A DNA stretch of 64,000 nucleotides from the NCBI GenBank assembly GCA_023666425.1, contig JAMPCA010000001.1:132216-196215 (forward strand). Direction: 5' to 3'. The position numbers and the translations under genes were made by a program. Position 1 is the stretch's first letter, and each line of letters begins with the position of its first letter. This DNA comes from Muribaculaceae bacterium. Its GTDB lineage: Bacteria; Bacillota; Clostridia; Lachnospirales; Lachnospiraceae. Shown here piece after piece: positions 17,869-29,072 of the stretch. The notes beneath the pieces are model-generated. The model was not told the origin of the DNA and did no database searches. It saw nothing but the letters and a program-made list of their open reading frames with translations.

Positions 17869-18725
17869 CAGTCCCTCACCTCCTTGCTCGTCGTCAGCTT
17901 ATTCTGCGCCACGGAAATCAGGGCTACCAGAATAAAGAAGATTACCGCCTTTGCCTGACCAACGCCCTGCCAGCCGGTCGTTCCGTACATGGTATCATAA
18001 ATATTTAACGCAAGCAGCTGTGAAAGCTTGCCCGGATTTCCTCCCGTCAATGCCAGGTTCTGGTCAAACAGCTTAAAGCCGTTCGTCAGTGTAAGGAAGG
18101 AGCAGATGGTGATGGTGCTCATCAGCATCGGGAGTGTCACACTCCTTAAGAGCTGCCATGCGTTCGCACCGTCAATCTTTGCCGCCTCGATCAGCTCACC
18201 GGGAATATTCTGGATACCAGCTATATAAATAATCATCATATACCCAATCTGCTGCCAGCAGACTACAATGATCATTCCCCAGAATGCCGACCACTGGGAG
18301 CTTACGATGGTCTTTGAAAAATTCTGCAGAACCGCATTAAAAATCATCAGCCATACATAACTCAATACGATTCCGCCTATCAGGTTCGGCAGGAAAAACA
18401 CGGTACGGAACAGGTTCGTTCCCCGGATTCCCTTGGTCAGCGCCATTGCCACCGCAAATGCCACTACATTGATAATAATGACAGATACTATCGTGAAAAG
18501 CGCGGTGTACCAGATCGAGTGCAGGAAGGAGGTATCCAGCTTTCCATTCACCACAAAAATCCTGGAATAATTCTCAAAGCCTCTCCATTCCCAGTCAACA
18601 ACTGTCGTAAATTTACAGAAGGATAGGAAAATACCATATAAGAACGGCACGATAAATCCAATCGTAAACGCAATCATGGTCGGGAGCGCAAACAAAGGAA
18701 AATATTTTTTCATTGCTTTTTCCAT
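17868..18725 (-). CDS. Sugar ABC transporter permease (MalF-like)
   Basis: 285 residues, six membrane segments. The EAA loop is ELIEAAKIDGANAWQLLRSV (about 197-216) and the C-terminus is cytoplasmic. It is the CUT1 partner of the MalG-like protein and follows the binding-protein gene across a strong hairpin. The ATG is preceded by AAAGGGA. Confidence 0.93.
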   Translation of the reverse strand: MEKAMKKYFPLFALPTMIAFTIGFIVPFLYGIFLSFCKFTTVVDWEWRGFENYSRIFVVNGKLDTSFLHSIWYTALFTIVSVIIINVVAFAVAMALTKGIRGTNLFRTVFFLPNLIGGIVLSYVWLMIFNAVLQNFSKTIVSSQWSAFWGMIIVVCWQQIGYMMIIYIAGIQNIPGELIEAAKIDGANAWQLLRSVTLPMLMSTITICSFLTLTNGFKLFDQNLALTGGNPGKLSQLLALNIYDTMYGTTGWQGVGQAKAVIFFILVALISVAQNKLTTSKEVRD

Positions 18726-18750
18726 AATGATTCCCTTTCTTTTATAAAAG

Positions 18751-18775
18751 GAGGTGGGTGTTGCCCACCCACCTC
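18751..18775 (-). promoter_or_regulatory. Intercistronic hairpin after the binding-protein gene
   Basis: GAGGTGGGTG and CACCCACCTC form a 10-bp perfect stem with a TTGCC loop, between the binding-protein and permease genes. No T-run follows on the transcribed strand before the permease. By analogy with malE-malF it could block 3' decay or attenuate, keeping the binding protein in excess. Confidence 0.6.
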
Positions 18776-18801
18776 ACTGATACGGTGATACCTATCTATG
18801 C

Positions 18802-20232
18802 TTATTCAGCGTTCTGAAGATCCCAGTAGTATGTCCACTGCTCAACGAATGCCTTCTTAACATCGTCCCAGGAGCCGTCTCTCTCTGTATACTCAGTAAG
18901 CGGAGCTACGAAATCTGCTCTCCAGTCGTCTACGGAAGGTGTTGCGTTAAAGCTCCATGCTACAGAAGTCTTACCCTGTGCTGCGTACTCGTTTGCCATT
19001 GCAGCAAAGCCGTTCTGGGAAGCATAGTCGCCGGTAAAGGTGTCAAACGGAGCCGTAAGACCCATATCGTTATTGATTGCGTTACGTCCCTCGTCAGAGG
19101 TGATTACCCACTCTAAGAATGCAAGTGTGGAATCAATGTCGTCCTGGGAAGCCTTTGCGTTTACTGCCCAGTGGTTCTCTGTACCAACTGCAAGACCCTC
19201 GTTAGCGTCGTCTACGCCAAAGTAGATCGGCATCATGGAAAGGTCGTCTGTGGTAACGGTGTAGCCGTTCTCATTGCCCGGAGCAAATGCTGCGTACTCC
19301 CAGTCACCATTCTGATAGAATACCGCCTCGCCAAGTCCAAGCTCCTGCTGTGCGCTGTATGCGCCGGAATCAAGAGTTGCCTTGTCTGCTGCGGAAGTAT
19401 TTACATACATATCCCATACTTTCTTGAAGTTATCCAGATACTTGTCAGTTACCGTACCCTGACCGGCTACAAGATCGCATCCAGCGTCCTTGAAATCATA
19501 GTACAGGGCAAGACCTGCAAGGTGTCCTGAGAATCTCCAGTTAGAACCGCTGTCCAGACCTGCAGAAGCAAATGCCTCGGTCAGGCTGGTGCCGCATGCC
19601 TCATTGACAGCGTCTACATTGTCGTTAATATCTGTTGCTACTGCAATCAGAGTGTCAAGGTTGTTGATCTCATCTACAGAGGAAACCACCGCGCCGCTGT
19701 AGTTTGCACAGTAGCTCTCAAGAATGGTCTTGTTGTAGATAATGCCGTAGCACTCGTAGCAGTTCGCAACCGCTGCGACCTTTCCGTCGTACTCCAGCGC
19801 CAGAGACTTGTCGGTCAGATGGCTGTAAAGCGCGCTGTCCTTCAAATCATAAATGTAATCTGCATACTCTGCACAGTCAGAGCTGTTTCCAATCGTGAAA
19901 ATGGTCGGAGCCTCAGACTTTGCAAGCTCGGACTGTAATGTGGTCTTGTACTGTCCGTCTGCCGCGGTCACTACCGTCACATCCACACCGGTCTGCTCCG
20001 TGTATGTAGCAGCCAGACTCTGCCATGCGCCGTCTGTCTCAGGCTTGAAGTTCAGCAGATATACGGAGCCGGAACCTGCGTTTGTGCTTCCGCCCTCATC
20101 TGCCCCCCCGTCCTGGGTGCCGCCGGTTGTGCCTGCATTGCCGCCAGTGCTGTCGTCACCGCCGCCACAGCCTGCCAGTGCCGTTGCTGCCATCGTAGCA
20201 GCCAGTAATACGGATACTAATTTCTTTTTCAT
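18802..20232 (-). CDS. Sugar ABC transporter substrate-binding lipoprotein
   Basis: 476 residues with a lipoprotein signal (MKKKLVSVLLAATM, lipobox LAGC, Cys22), then a Gly/Ser/Thr/Asp-rich linker to about residue 52 and an extracellular-solute-binding family 1 fold (VYLLNFKPETDGAW start). Anchored to the outer face of the membrane, it delivers an oligosaccharide or polyol to the two permeases. The ligand is not evident. It heads the operon, downstream of a promoter with two LacI/CcpA-type palindromes. Confidence 0.92.
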   Translation of the reverse strand: MKKKLVSVLLAATMAATALAGCGGGDDSTGGNAGTTGGTQDGGADEGGSTNAGSGSVYLLNFKPETDGAWQSLAATYTEQTGVDVTVVTAADGQYKTTLQSELAKSEAPTIFTIGNSSDCAEYADYIYDLKDSALYSHLTDKSLALEYDGKVAAVANCYECYGIIYNKTILESYCANYSGAVVSSVDEINNLDTLIAVATDINDNVDAVNEACGTSLTEAFASAGLDSGSNWRFSGHLAGLALYYDFKDAGCDLVAGQGTVTDKYLDNFKKVWDMYVNTSAADKATLDSGAYSAQQELGLGEAVFYQNGDWEYAAFAPGNENGYTVTTDDLSMMPIYFGVDDANEGLAVGTENHWAVNAKASQDDIDSTLAFLEWVITSDEGRNAINNDMGLTAPFDTFTGDYASQNGFAAMANEYAAQGKTSVAWSFNATPSVDDWRADFVAPLTEYTERDGSWDDVKKAFVEQWTYYWDLQNAE

Positions 20233-20276
20233 CTTTTACCCTCCTAAAAGTAAAATTAAAAGTGAAACATTGGTTT

Positions 20277-20351
20277 CTGAAAACGTTTCCGAAAACATTC
20301 TCGGTAACGTTTCCGATAAACTAAGTATAGCATGATTTTTCATTAAAGCAA
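20277..20351 (-). promoter_or_regulatory. ABC importer promoter with two LacI/cre-type operators
   Basis: On the minus strand TTGCTT (20351-20346) and TATACT (20329-20324) are 16 nt apart. Downstream of the -10 are two palindromic sites with AACGTT cores, GAAAACGTTTCC (centre 20284) and GGTAACGTTTCC (centre 20308), 24 bp apart. They fit LacI-family or CcpA binding and would act as roadblocks. The LacI gene in the operon is the likely ligand-dependent binder. Confidence 0.65.
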
Positions 20352-20408
20352 GCGTTTTTTCGCTTTTCGTGCTTTTTTCTAAATTGAACATGGGGTTTTT
20401 GTGAAGAA

Positions 20409-20470
20409 TTGCTAAAGAATATGGATTCCCGCCGCCCGGGGAATCCGGGCAGATTCTAATATCTGCCCGT
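20409..20470 (-). terminator. Two tandem hairpins at the end of the small gene
   Basis: CGGGCAGAT-TCTAAT-ATCTGCCCG (about 20446-20469) encloses the stop codon of the small gene. A second stem, GGATTCCC with GGGGAATCC (about 20423-20446), follows directly. No long T-run follows, so the role could be RNA stabilisation as well as termination. Confidence 0.5.
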
Positions 20471-20584
20471 GATGAATCTCAAAAATGATACAGGTTTTCG
20501 TCCGCAGTTTCTCGCACGCTTTGCGTACTCCTTGTAATACTTGATGACCTCGTTGAAGGACATCGTCGGATCGATTGTATGCAT
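20456..20584 (-). CDS. 42-residue basic small protein, unidentified
   Basis: An ATG at 20584 sits 8 nt after a perfect AAAGGAGG site. The frame codes for 42 residues: M-H-T-I-D-P-T-M-S-F-N-E-V-I at the start and R-K-P-V-S-F-L-R-F-I-T-G-R-Y at the end, rich in Lys/Arg/Tyr and predicted helical in the middle. The TAG stop lies in the loop of a 9-bp hairpin. No signal or membrane segment is seen. I do not recognise the family. The ribosome site and compact layout argue for a real gene, but a relic of a longer one is possible. Confidence 0.55.
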   Translation of the reverse strand: MHTIDPTMSFNEVIKYYKEYAKRARNCGRKPVSFLRFITGRY

Positions 20585-20857
20585 ACGATACACCTCCTTT
20601 TCTTTCAACTACCAAAACCACTTGAGGTAATCCGCTGACACTATTAGGATATCACTTTTTATAGTAAAAATCAACAAAAAATGTGATACGTTTTTGTGCG
20701 TTTTGCATACTATCTTTGTAAAATATTTCTATTATAACTTTCGCACGCGAAAGTGCATATGTGAAAACTGACTGGAAACGGGGTGAAATCGAGGGAATTT
20801 CTGGATATATTTTTGCGAATCTGGACAGAAATCAGTAGAAAATTTTCGTACAGACCC

Positions 20858-21799
20858 TCACAATATCCTCTTCCTGCGCAGCAGCAACAGCACTAAAATG
20901 CAGATAATCACTATAATTCCACACACAATGGCAAAGCCGTGCGCTGTGTTCGCCAGCGGCACCCACTGGGCGTTGACATTCATGCCGTAGATTCCGGAAA
21001 TGACAGTGGGAACTGCCATAATCAGCGTAATGACGGTCAGGGACTTCATAATGCTGTTCATGCGGTTGTCAATGACAGAGGAGAGCAGCTCCCTTGTACC
21101 GTTAATAATATCCCGGTAGATCGTAGTCATCTCGATTGCCTGCCGGTTCTCCACAATCACATCGTCCAGAAGCTCCTTGTCTTCCGGGTACTGCTCCAGC
21201 CGCTTGTAGCGGGTCAGCCGGTCCAGAACGACGTCATTGGCGCGCAGCGAGGTAGCAAAGTACACCAGCGTGGATTCCAGCTCGTGGAGGGCGATCAGAT
21301 CCACCTCCTCGGTGTCATTGCCGACCCTCTCCTCAATCTCGGTACGCATCTTATCGATAATCCGCAGATCACTCTGGTAAAGCACTGCAATCCGGTACAG
21401 AATCTGGTAGACAAAGCGCAGCTTTTTTTTGGTGGAAAATTCCTTCACCCGGTTGCTGATAAACGCCTGCAGCACCGGCGTCTCCTCGGTACAGACCGTG
21501 ACAATCTCATCTGCGGTCAGAATGATCCCCAGTGGAATGGTGGTGTAGGATTCCTTTTCATGGCGAATCTCAATCGAGGGAATATCCACGATGATGAGCG
21601 TATAGCCGTCCTCCAGCTCAACGCGGGAGCTCTCCTCCTCATCGAGGGCGGCCAGCACATCTTCAATATCCACATTCAGCATATCTGCCACCATCTGACC
21701 CTCGGACACGCTGGGATTCACCATATGAATCCAAACGCCGTCCCGCACGGTGGTCTCCTCATGTATCTGTCTGTCATCTGTCTTGTAATACTTAACCAA
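20858..21799 (-). CDS. corA: CorA-family magnesium transporter
   Basis: 313 residues. A large cytoplasmic N-terminal domain is followed by two C-terminal membrane helices. The selectivity motif YGMN occurs in SGIYGMNVNAQW at the end of the first helix. Members carry Mg2+ (some Co2+, Ni2+ or Zn2+) as pentamers. The length is usual and the basic tail (LLLRRKRIL) is present. It is downstream of, and in the same orientation as, the DHHW operon, 37 nt after its last gene, so it may be read through from it. Confidence 0.92.
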   Translation of the reverse strand: MVKYYKTDDRQIHEETTVRDGVWIHMVNPSVSEGQMVADMLNVDIEDVLAALDEEESSRVELEDGYTLIIVDIPSIEIRHEKESYTTIPLGIILTADEIVTVCTEETPVLQAFISNRVKEFSTKKKLRFVYQILYRIAVLYQSDLRIIDKMRTEIEERVGNDTEEVDLIALHELESTLVYFATSLRANDVVLDRLTRYKRLEQYPEDKELLDDVIVENRQAIEMTTIYRDIINGTRELLSSVIDNRMNSIMKSLTVITLIMAVPTVISGIYGMNVNAQWVPLANTAHGFAIVCGIIVIICILVLLLLRRKRIL

Positions 21800-21836
21800 A
21801 GGGCTTCCCTCCTCGCTGCAAAGCCGTTTTACGGAA

Positions 21837-22994
21837 TCAAATCACCCGATACAGCTTTCCAATCAGACTCTTGTTGCGAATCATTGAAAGATTATTGATA
21901 AAAATCACGTCCTCCACACCTTTTTCCCCTGCGAGCCCGCTGATGCTGCCGCTCCAGTAACGGTAGTCAATGACATAGATGGTCTGGTAATGATCCACCA
22001 GAAACGGAATAAATGCATTGCCAAAAGACTCCTTCACTACGATGCAGGCGCTGCCGTCGGTGAGCTCACTATTGACAATCTCTGTATAGGGGTTGTCTCC
22101 CGCGATAAAGGCGCTGTACTTGAGAGAAGCGCCCGCATTCGTCTCGTCGTAGATGACCGGACTGTCATATTTGACGCCCTGCGCATCCTCGACATGGCAG
22201 ACCGCATCCATATTGGGCAGATAAGCTGTCACGGTATCCGGATTCTTTTTCAGCTTCTTATTTTTGTTCGTATCGTTATAGAAGGAACCTAAGAAACCGT
22301 CAAACACTTTCGTCTCATAGCTGTCCAGCTCCTCCGGCACAATCCCCTTTGCTTCGCAGAAATCCTGATAGGCATAATACGCGCCGAGAGCCGTCCAGTG
22401 ATGATCCGTGCGGAAATAGATGTATTCGTCGCGATGCGTCATAAGGGAGTCATAGATATCCACCGATATCACGCCGGAATCCATTTTCCCGTGAATCTGC
22501 TGCATGGCCTCCTGCTGGTCGGAGCAGGAAAGCTGGTCTTTTAAGTTGTCGGGAAATACAATCCCGGAGCCAAGCGGAACCACCAGATTGTAGACATCCG
22601 CCTTCTGCTCCAGTTCCTCCGCCGCCTTATTCACCGCCATTGCATAGGCGTCCGCCGCGTCGTCCACATAGGTGTACAGCTCATAGACCGCATCTCCCAC
22701 GCGCACCACCGTACCGTAATCCACCACTTTCTTATCTGAGGTAATCTCCGGATACCCGGGCTCCTCCTCTGTCCCGGCCGGCGGCTCCACAAACTCTGTT
22801 CCGTCTACGGTCTCCCTCGCAGGGCTCTCCGTCTCCTGCACGGTATTCTCACTCACCTCGCTGGCCTCACTTATCTCACTGGCTCCGCCCTGCTGCTCCG
22901 TATTCCCTTTTGATACATCTTCTTTGTCATCTCCACAGCCGCCCAGCGCAAGCACCGCAGACATCAGCACAACTGCCACATACCTTCTCTTCAT
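21837..22994 (-). CDS. DHHW-family lipoprotein (O-acetylation accessory)
   Basis: 385 residues. The lipoprotein signal ends at LGGC (Cys20), followed by an acidic Ser/Thr/Glu-rich linker to about residue 80, then a DHHW domain with TDHHWTALGAYYAY near residue 200. The family resembles the AlgJ/AlgX SGNH-like partners of MBOAT acyltransferases that move acetyl groups onto exported polysaccharide. It is second of two DHHW genes in the operon, and only this one has a lipid anchor. A role as acetyl acceptor or transferase is inferred from family and context. Confidence 0.82.
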   Translation of the reverse strand: MKRRYVAVVLMSAVLALGGCGDDKEDVSKGNTEQQGGASEISEASEVSENTVQETESPARETVDGTEFVEPPAGTEEEPGYPEITSDKKVVDYGTVVRVGDAVYELYTYVDDAADAYAMAVNKAAEELEQKADVYNLVVPLGSGIVFPDNLKDQLSCSDQQEAMQQIHGKMDSGVISVDIYDSLMTHRDEYIYFRTDHHWTALGAYYAYQDFCEAKGIVPEELDSYETKVFDGFLGSFYNDTNKNKKLKKNPDTVTAYLPNMDAVCHVEDAQGVKYDSPVIYDETNAGASLKYSAFIAGDNPYTEIVNSELTDGSACIVVKESFGNAFIPFLVDHYQTIYVIDYRYWSGSISGLAGEKGVEDVIFINNLSMIRNKSLIGKLYRVI

Positions 22995-23021
22995 CGTTCT
23001 TCCTCTTTTCTATTGTGCTTT

Positions 23022-24170
23022 CTAATCCCCGGACAGCTTGTACAGATTCTTGTCCGAGATAAAATTCGATATATTGTAAAGTACCAGCACGTCCGTAATC
23101 CCGTGCTCACTCAGGTATTCCTGCATATCGCCGTTATAATAGCGCAGATCCACCATGTACACATGCTCGAACTCCCCCGCGATCAGCGGCACGAAGCTGT
23201 TGGCAAAGGAATCCTTCACCACAAGGAGGCTTCTCTCCCCGCTTTCCCCGGAATCACCTCCGAAAATGTGCATCTGTCCCTCGTTGCCCCCGAAGAAAAA
23301 GGCGTACTTGTCCTTTTCCGTGAGCTTACTCCCATCGTAAATCTGACCCGGCTCTTTTTCGTTCACCGTCACCTCAAGGCGCGGCTCCTCCTGCTGCCCA
23401 TAAATCCAAATGCTGTCATACGCGGAATCCGCATCCAGAATCTTGGAGTAAAGACTGCCCCGAAACTCTGTAGTGACCACATTTTTCTCCAGCCCGTCCG
23501 CCGCCGCATAGGGCACTCCGGCGGAAGCGCACCATTTTTCACAAGCAATACAGGCTCCGTCCGTCGTCCAGTGGTGGTCTGTCTTATAATAGATATACTC
23601 CGCGCTGTGAGCCGCCAGCTCGTCCCTCACATCCACAAAATTGTAGTCCTTCATTGCAAACTTCACTCTGTCAATGTAAGCGTTCTGATCGAAAAGCCTC
23701 GCGTTTTTCGGAAGCTTGTCCTCCATGACCAGACCGGAGGTCGGCACGAGAAGAAAGCTCAGACGCTCCGGGGCAATCTCCCCGGAAGCCCTAGAAAAAA
23801 AGTCCTGCACCGCCACGATATTGCGCGCCACCTGCGCATCGTCCACGTCCTCCGGCACGATTTTCTCAAAATCATAGCCGTCCTTTCCCACATAGGCTCC
23901 GCCGATATCTGTATTTCCCGTCACTTTCTGTACGGCGGTCTTGACCGTAATCCACTGATCCCTGCCCACAATCTGGTCGTTTAAGTAGTCCTCCAAATCT
24001 TCCTGAAAATCCCCGCTCATCACGTTTTCCCACGAAAATCCGGGCTTCTCCGCTAAATAGCGGTTCTCGTTCGGGGAAAACTCCCGGTCCTTCACAAGAA
24101 GGCTCCCGCCGGACACCCCCACAAAGAAGGCAAGAAATAAAATTGTAAGTACGATTCTCGTCCTTTTCAT
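23022..24170 (-). CDS. DHHW-family protein (O-acetylation accessory)
   Basis: 382 residues with an N-terminal signal anchor (about 5-25), the FSPNENRYLAEKP segment common in the family (about 31-43) and the core TDHHWTTDGACIACEKW (about 196-212). A C-terminal FAGGE...VKDSFANSFVPL stretch matches the sibling gene's VKESFGNAFIPFL, so the two are paralogues. It lies between the MBOAT gene (18 nt upstream) and the lipoprotein form. It is predicted to work with MBOAT outside the membrane. Confidence 0.82.
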   Translation of the reverse strand: MKRTRIVLTILFLAFFVGVSGGSLLVKDREFSPNENRYLAEKPGFSWENVMSGDFQEDLEDYLNDQIVGRDQWITVKTAVQKVTGNTDIGGAYVGKDGYDFEKIVPEDVDDAQVARNIVAVQDFFSRASGEIAPERLSFLLVPTSGLVMEDKLPKNARLFDQNAYIDRVKFAMKDYNFVDVRDELAAHSAEYIYYKTDHHWTTDGACIACEKWCASAGVPYAAADGLEKNVVTTEFRGSLYSKILDADSAYDSIWIYGQQEEPRLEVTVNEKEPGQIYDGSKLTEKDKYAFFFGGNEGQMHIFGGDSGESGERSLLVVKDSFANSFVPLIAGEFEHVYMVDLRYYNGDMQEYLSEHGITDVLVLYNISNFISDKNLYKLSGD

Positions 24171-24188
24171 TGCACAGTCCTTCCCCGC

Positions 24189-25643
24189 CTAAAATCGAAA
24201 ATACAAAAATGGGTTATAACTGTCCCCCACGAGGAAGGCAAAGGACAGTACCAAAAACAGAAGCATGAACACCGGCTTTACATACGTCAGTCCCCGGGCG
24301 CTCTGCACCGCCTCATAAATGCTGCCTGCAGGCCGCTCCGCCAGAGCCGCCGTATCCCCGCGCTTCGGCCGCTTCTTAAAGCTGCGGAAATCAATAGCGC
24401 ACAGAATAAGTACAAGAAGCAGAACCGCATTGCAGGATAAAAAGTAGAAAAAGTCCGCATTCACAGCCTGCACGCCGATTCCAAACATTGCCTTTAAATA
24501 GCGGGCAAGCGCACCCATATCCGTCTGTGCGAACACCGCCCAGCCGACAATGACAAAAAACAGTGTGTAAATATGCCCGGCAAACACCGGAAGCTTCTTT
24601 AAAAGTTTCAGCAAAAACAGCTTTTCCAAAATCAGCAAAAGTCCGTAATACAGACCCCAGATTACAAAATTCCAGTTCGCGCCGTGCCACAGTCCTGTCA
24701 GACACCAGACGATAAACAGATTTAAAATCTGCCGGGGCAGACCCTTGCGGTTGCCCCCCAGCGGAATGTACACATACTCCCTGAACCATGAACTCAAAGA
24801 GATATGCCAGCGGCGCCAGAATTCGGTAATCGAACCTGAAATGTAGGGAAAGTTAAAGTTCTCCAGAAAGTGGAAGCCAAACATTCTCCCCAGTCCAATC
24901 GCCATATCCGAATAGCCGGAAAAGTCATAGTAGATCTGAAAGGTGTAGGCAATGGCTCCAAGCCACGCCGTCGCCGCCGTCAGCTCGTTCAGCCCGGAAA
25001 TCTCATCCCAGAGTCTGCCAATCTGATTCGCAAAGAGCACCTTCTTGGCAAGTCCCACGCTAAAGCGGAACGCACCCTCCGAGAAATCCGTAAGTCCCAC
25101 CTTCCGCACGGACAGCTCATCTGCCACGGTCTTATACTGCACGATCGGCCCGGCAATCAGCTGGGGAAAGAGTGTGACATAGGTGGCAAAATCGAGAATG
25201 TTATGCTGTGCCTTCACCTCTCCCCGGTACACGTCAATCGTGTAGGACATGGTCTGGAAGGTATAAAAGGAAATCCCTATCGGCAATGCAATGTGCAGCA
25301 GGGAAATCCCCGCCCCCGTTATGGAATTGAAATTCCCGATAAAGAAATCCGCGTACTTAAAGAATCCGAGGATGCCAAGGTTGCCACAGATATCAACGAT
25401 CAGTGCAGCCTTTGCCTTCCCCGAACTCCCCCGCTTTTTGAAATATTCAATTAGGCGTCCGTTCGTGTAGTCAAATACTGTCGAAAAAAGCATAATCAGC
25501 ACATACACCGGCTCTCCCCACGCATAAAAGAGAAGGCTTGCGATGAGCAGCACAAAATTTTTCAGCCGTCCGGGGCTGATATAGTACAAAAACAAAACGA
25601 GCGGTAAAAACACCAGTAGAAATACAAAGCTGCTGAATACCAT
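24189..25643 (-). CDS. MBOAT-family O-acyltransferase (AlgI/DltB-like)
   Basis: 484 residues, about 11-12 membrane segments. The catalytic His is in GLWHGANWNF, and the conserved FWRRWHISLSSWFREYVYIPLGG segment (about 270-292) is complete. It transfers acyl, typically acetyl, groups across the membrane to wall or capsule polymers. The start is 2 nt from the stop of the DUF4358 gene. The two DHHW genes directly downstream are the expected extracytoplasmic partners. Confidence 0.92.
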   Translation of the reverse strand: MVFSSFVFLLVFLPLVLFLYYISPGRLKNFVLLIASLLFYAWGEPVYVLIMLFSTVFDYTNGRLIEYFKKRGSSGKAKAALIVDICGNLGILGFFKYADFFIGNFNSITGAGISLLHIALPIGISFYTFQTMSYTIDVYRGEVKAQHNILDFATYVTLFPQLIAGPIVQYKTVADELSVRKVGLTDFSEGAFRFSVGLAKKVLFANQIGRLWDEISGLNELTAATAWLGAIAYTFQIYYDFSGYSDMAIGLGRMFGFHFLENFNFPYISGSITEFWRRWHISLSSWFREYVYIPLGGNRKGLPRQILNLFIVWCLTGLWHGANWNFVIWGLYYGLLLILEKLFLLKLLKKLPVFAGHIYTLFFVIVGWAVFAQTDMGALARYLKAMFGIGVQAVNADFFYFLSCNAVLLLVLILCAIDFRSFKKRPKRGDTAALAERPAGSIYEAVQSARGLTYVKPVFMLLFLVLSFAFLVGDSYNPFLYFRF

Positions 25644-25644
25644 A

Positions 25645-28269
<2,625 letters not shown>

Positions 28270-28445
28270 AATATCCCTCACTTCAATTATGCAAAATTGT
28301 AGGGATATATTATAGCAGATTTTTTTCCAGAATGCTACTCCTATTCGGAAATTGTTTAAAGTATTGCAATTTTGACATTTTATATGCTGACAGGGGTTAA
28401 GCCGTGGACACGCCTGGCCGATATATAATAAAATAATAGCTATGG

Positions 28446-28491
28446 ACGGCGGTAAAATTATGGGAAGGAATCCGGATTTACCGCCGTTTTT
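28446..28491 (+). terminator. Intrinsic terminator or attenuator in the leader of the next gene
   Basis: ACGGCGGTAAA (28446-28456) pairs with TTTACCGCCGT (28477-28487), an 11-bp stem, followed by TTTTT. It lies upstream of the AAGGAGG site of the gene at 28514. No complete gene ends before it on this strand, so it is a leader attenuator or ends a short RNA. Confidence 0.6.
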
Positions 28492-28513
28492 GCGTGAAAA
28501 GGAGGATAATGAT

Positions 28514-28984
28514 ATGGGAATCGTGATTTCCGAGAGCAGCAGATACGCGTCAGATTATCAGGGCGCGGTCAAAAATATGAAGAGTGGAGACTTCGCGGCC
28601 AGACTTGGGGAGGCCGAGGCCGCCATCACGCGGGAAGGCTTCGGACACTTAAATGAAGATCCCGACCGAAACAAATATTTCCGTCTGGCCGACGCCAACG
28701 GTCTTATCAATTACAAGGGCGTCATTTTTCAGTGCGATTACGACACGAACACGCTGACCCTCGGGGATTGCTCCGACCGGAGCAAATGCCTGCATATCCC
28801 CCTCTCCGGCGGCGGAAGCCTGCTGGTCAACCGCGACAGTCTCGGCGACTTAAACGCTGCCATCTCGATGTTTTCGGCAGAGGATATCGGCCGTATTTTA
28901 AGAGCCATAGAGCTGGATAAGCTTGCCCGGGACAATGAGATGGAGCTTGCGGACGAAGAATTTGCTGCATTGCTGAACGAATAA
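28514..28984 (+). CDS. Hypothetical protein, 156 residues
   Basis: Translation from ATG 28514 is chosen for its AAAAGGAGG site; the frame is open further upstream through the hairpin. The soluble, acidic protein begins MGIVISESSRY and has no signal peptide or membrane segment. The middle (YKGVIFQCDYDTNTLTLGDCSD) looks like beta strands, and the C-terminal third is helical (EDIGRILRAIELDKLARDN). I do not recognise the family. It stands alone before a CPBP protease gene with its own promoter. Confidence 0.7.
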   Translation: MGIVISESSRYASDYQGAVKNMKSGDFAARLGEAEAAITREGFGHLNEDPDRNKYFRLADANGLINYKGVIFQCDYDTNTLTLGDCSDRSKCLHIPLSGGGSLLVNRDSLGDLNAAISMFSAEDIGRILRAIELDKLARDNEMELADEEFAALLNE

Positions 28985-28994
28985 ATAATTCAAA

Positions 28995-29023
28995 TAGACT
29001 TCCCTCCTGAATTGTGCTACAAT
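28995..29023 (+). promoter_or_regulatory. Predicted promoter of the CPBP protease gene
   Basis: TAGACT (28995-29000), a 17-nt spacer and TACAAT (29018-29023) with a TGC extended -10, 50 nt before the ATG. Confidence 0.5.
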
Positions 29024-29072
29024 GGCAAAGACGCGCATCGCGCGATTATATTCAGGAGGTTTCTATTTTATT

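Noticed and set aside
20412-20621. 69-codon minus-strand frame over the small gene
   Set aside because: It runs in another frame without a proper ribosome site; the 42-codon frame has AAAGGAGG at the correct distance and a compact stop.
29031-29046. CGCGC-ATC-GCGCG hairpin between the hypothetical and CPBP genes
   Set aside because: Only a 5-bp stem and no T-run; it falls in the CPBP leader and is unlikely to terminate.
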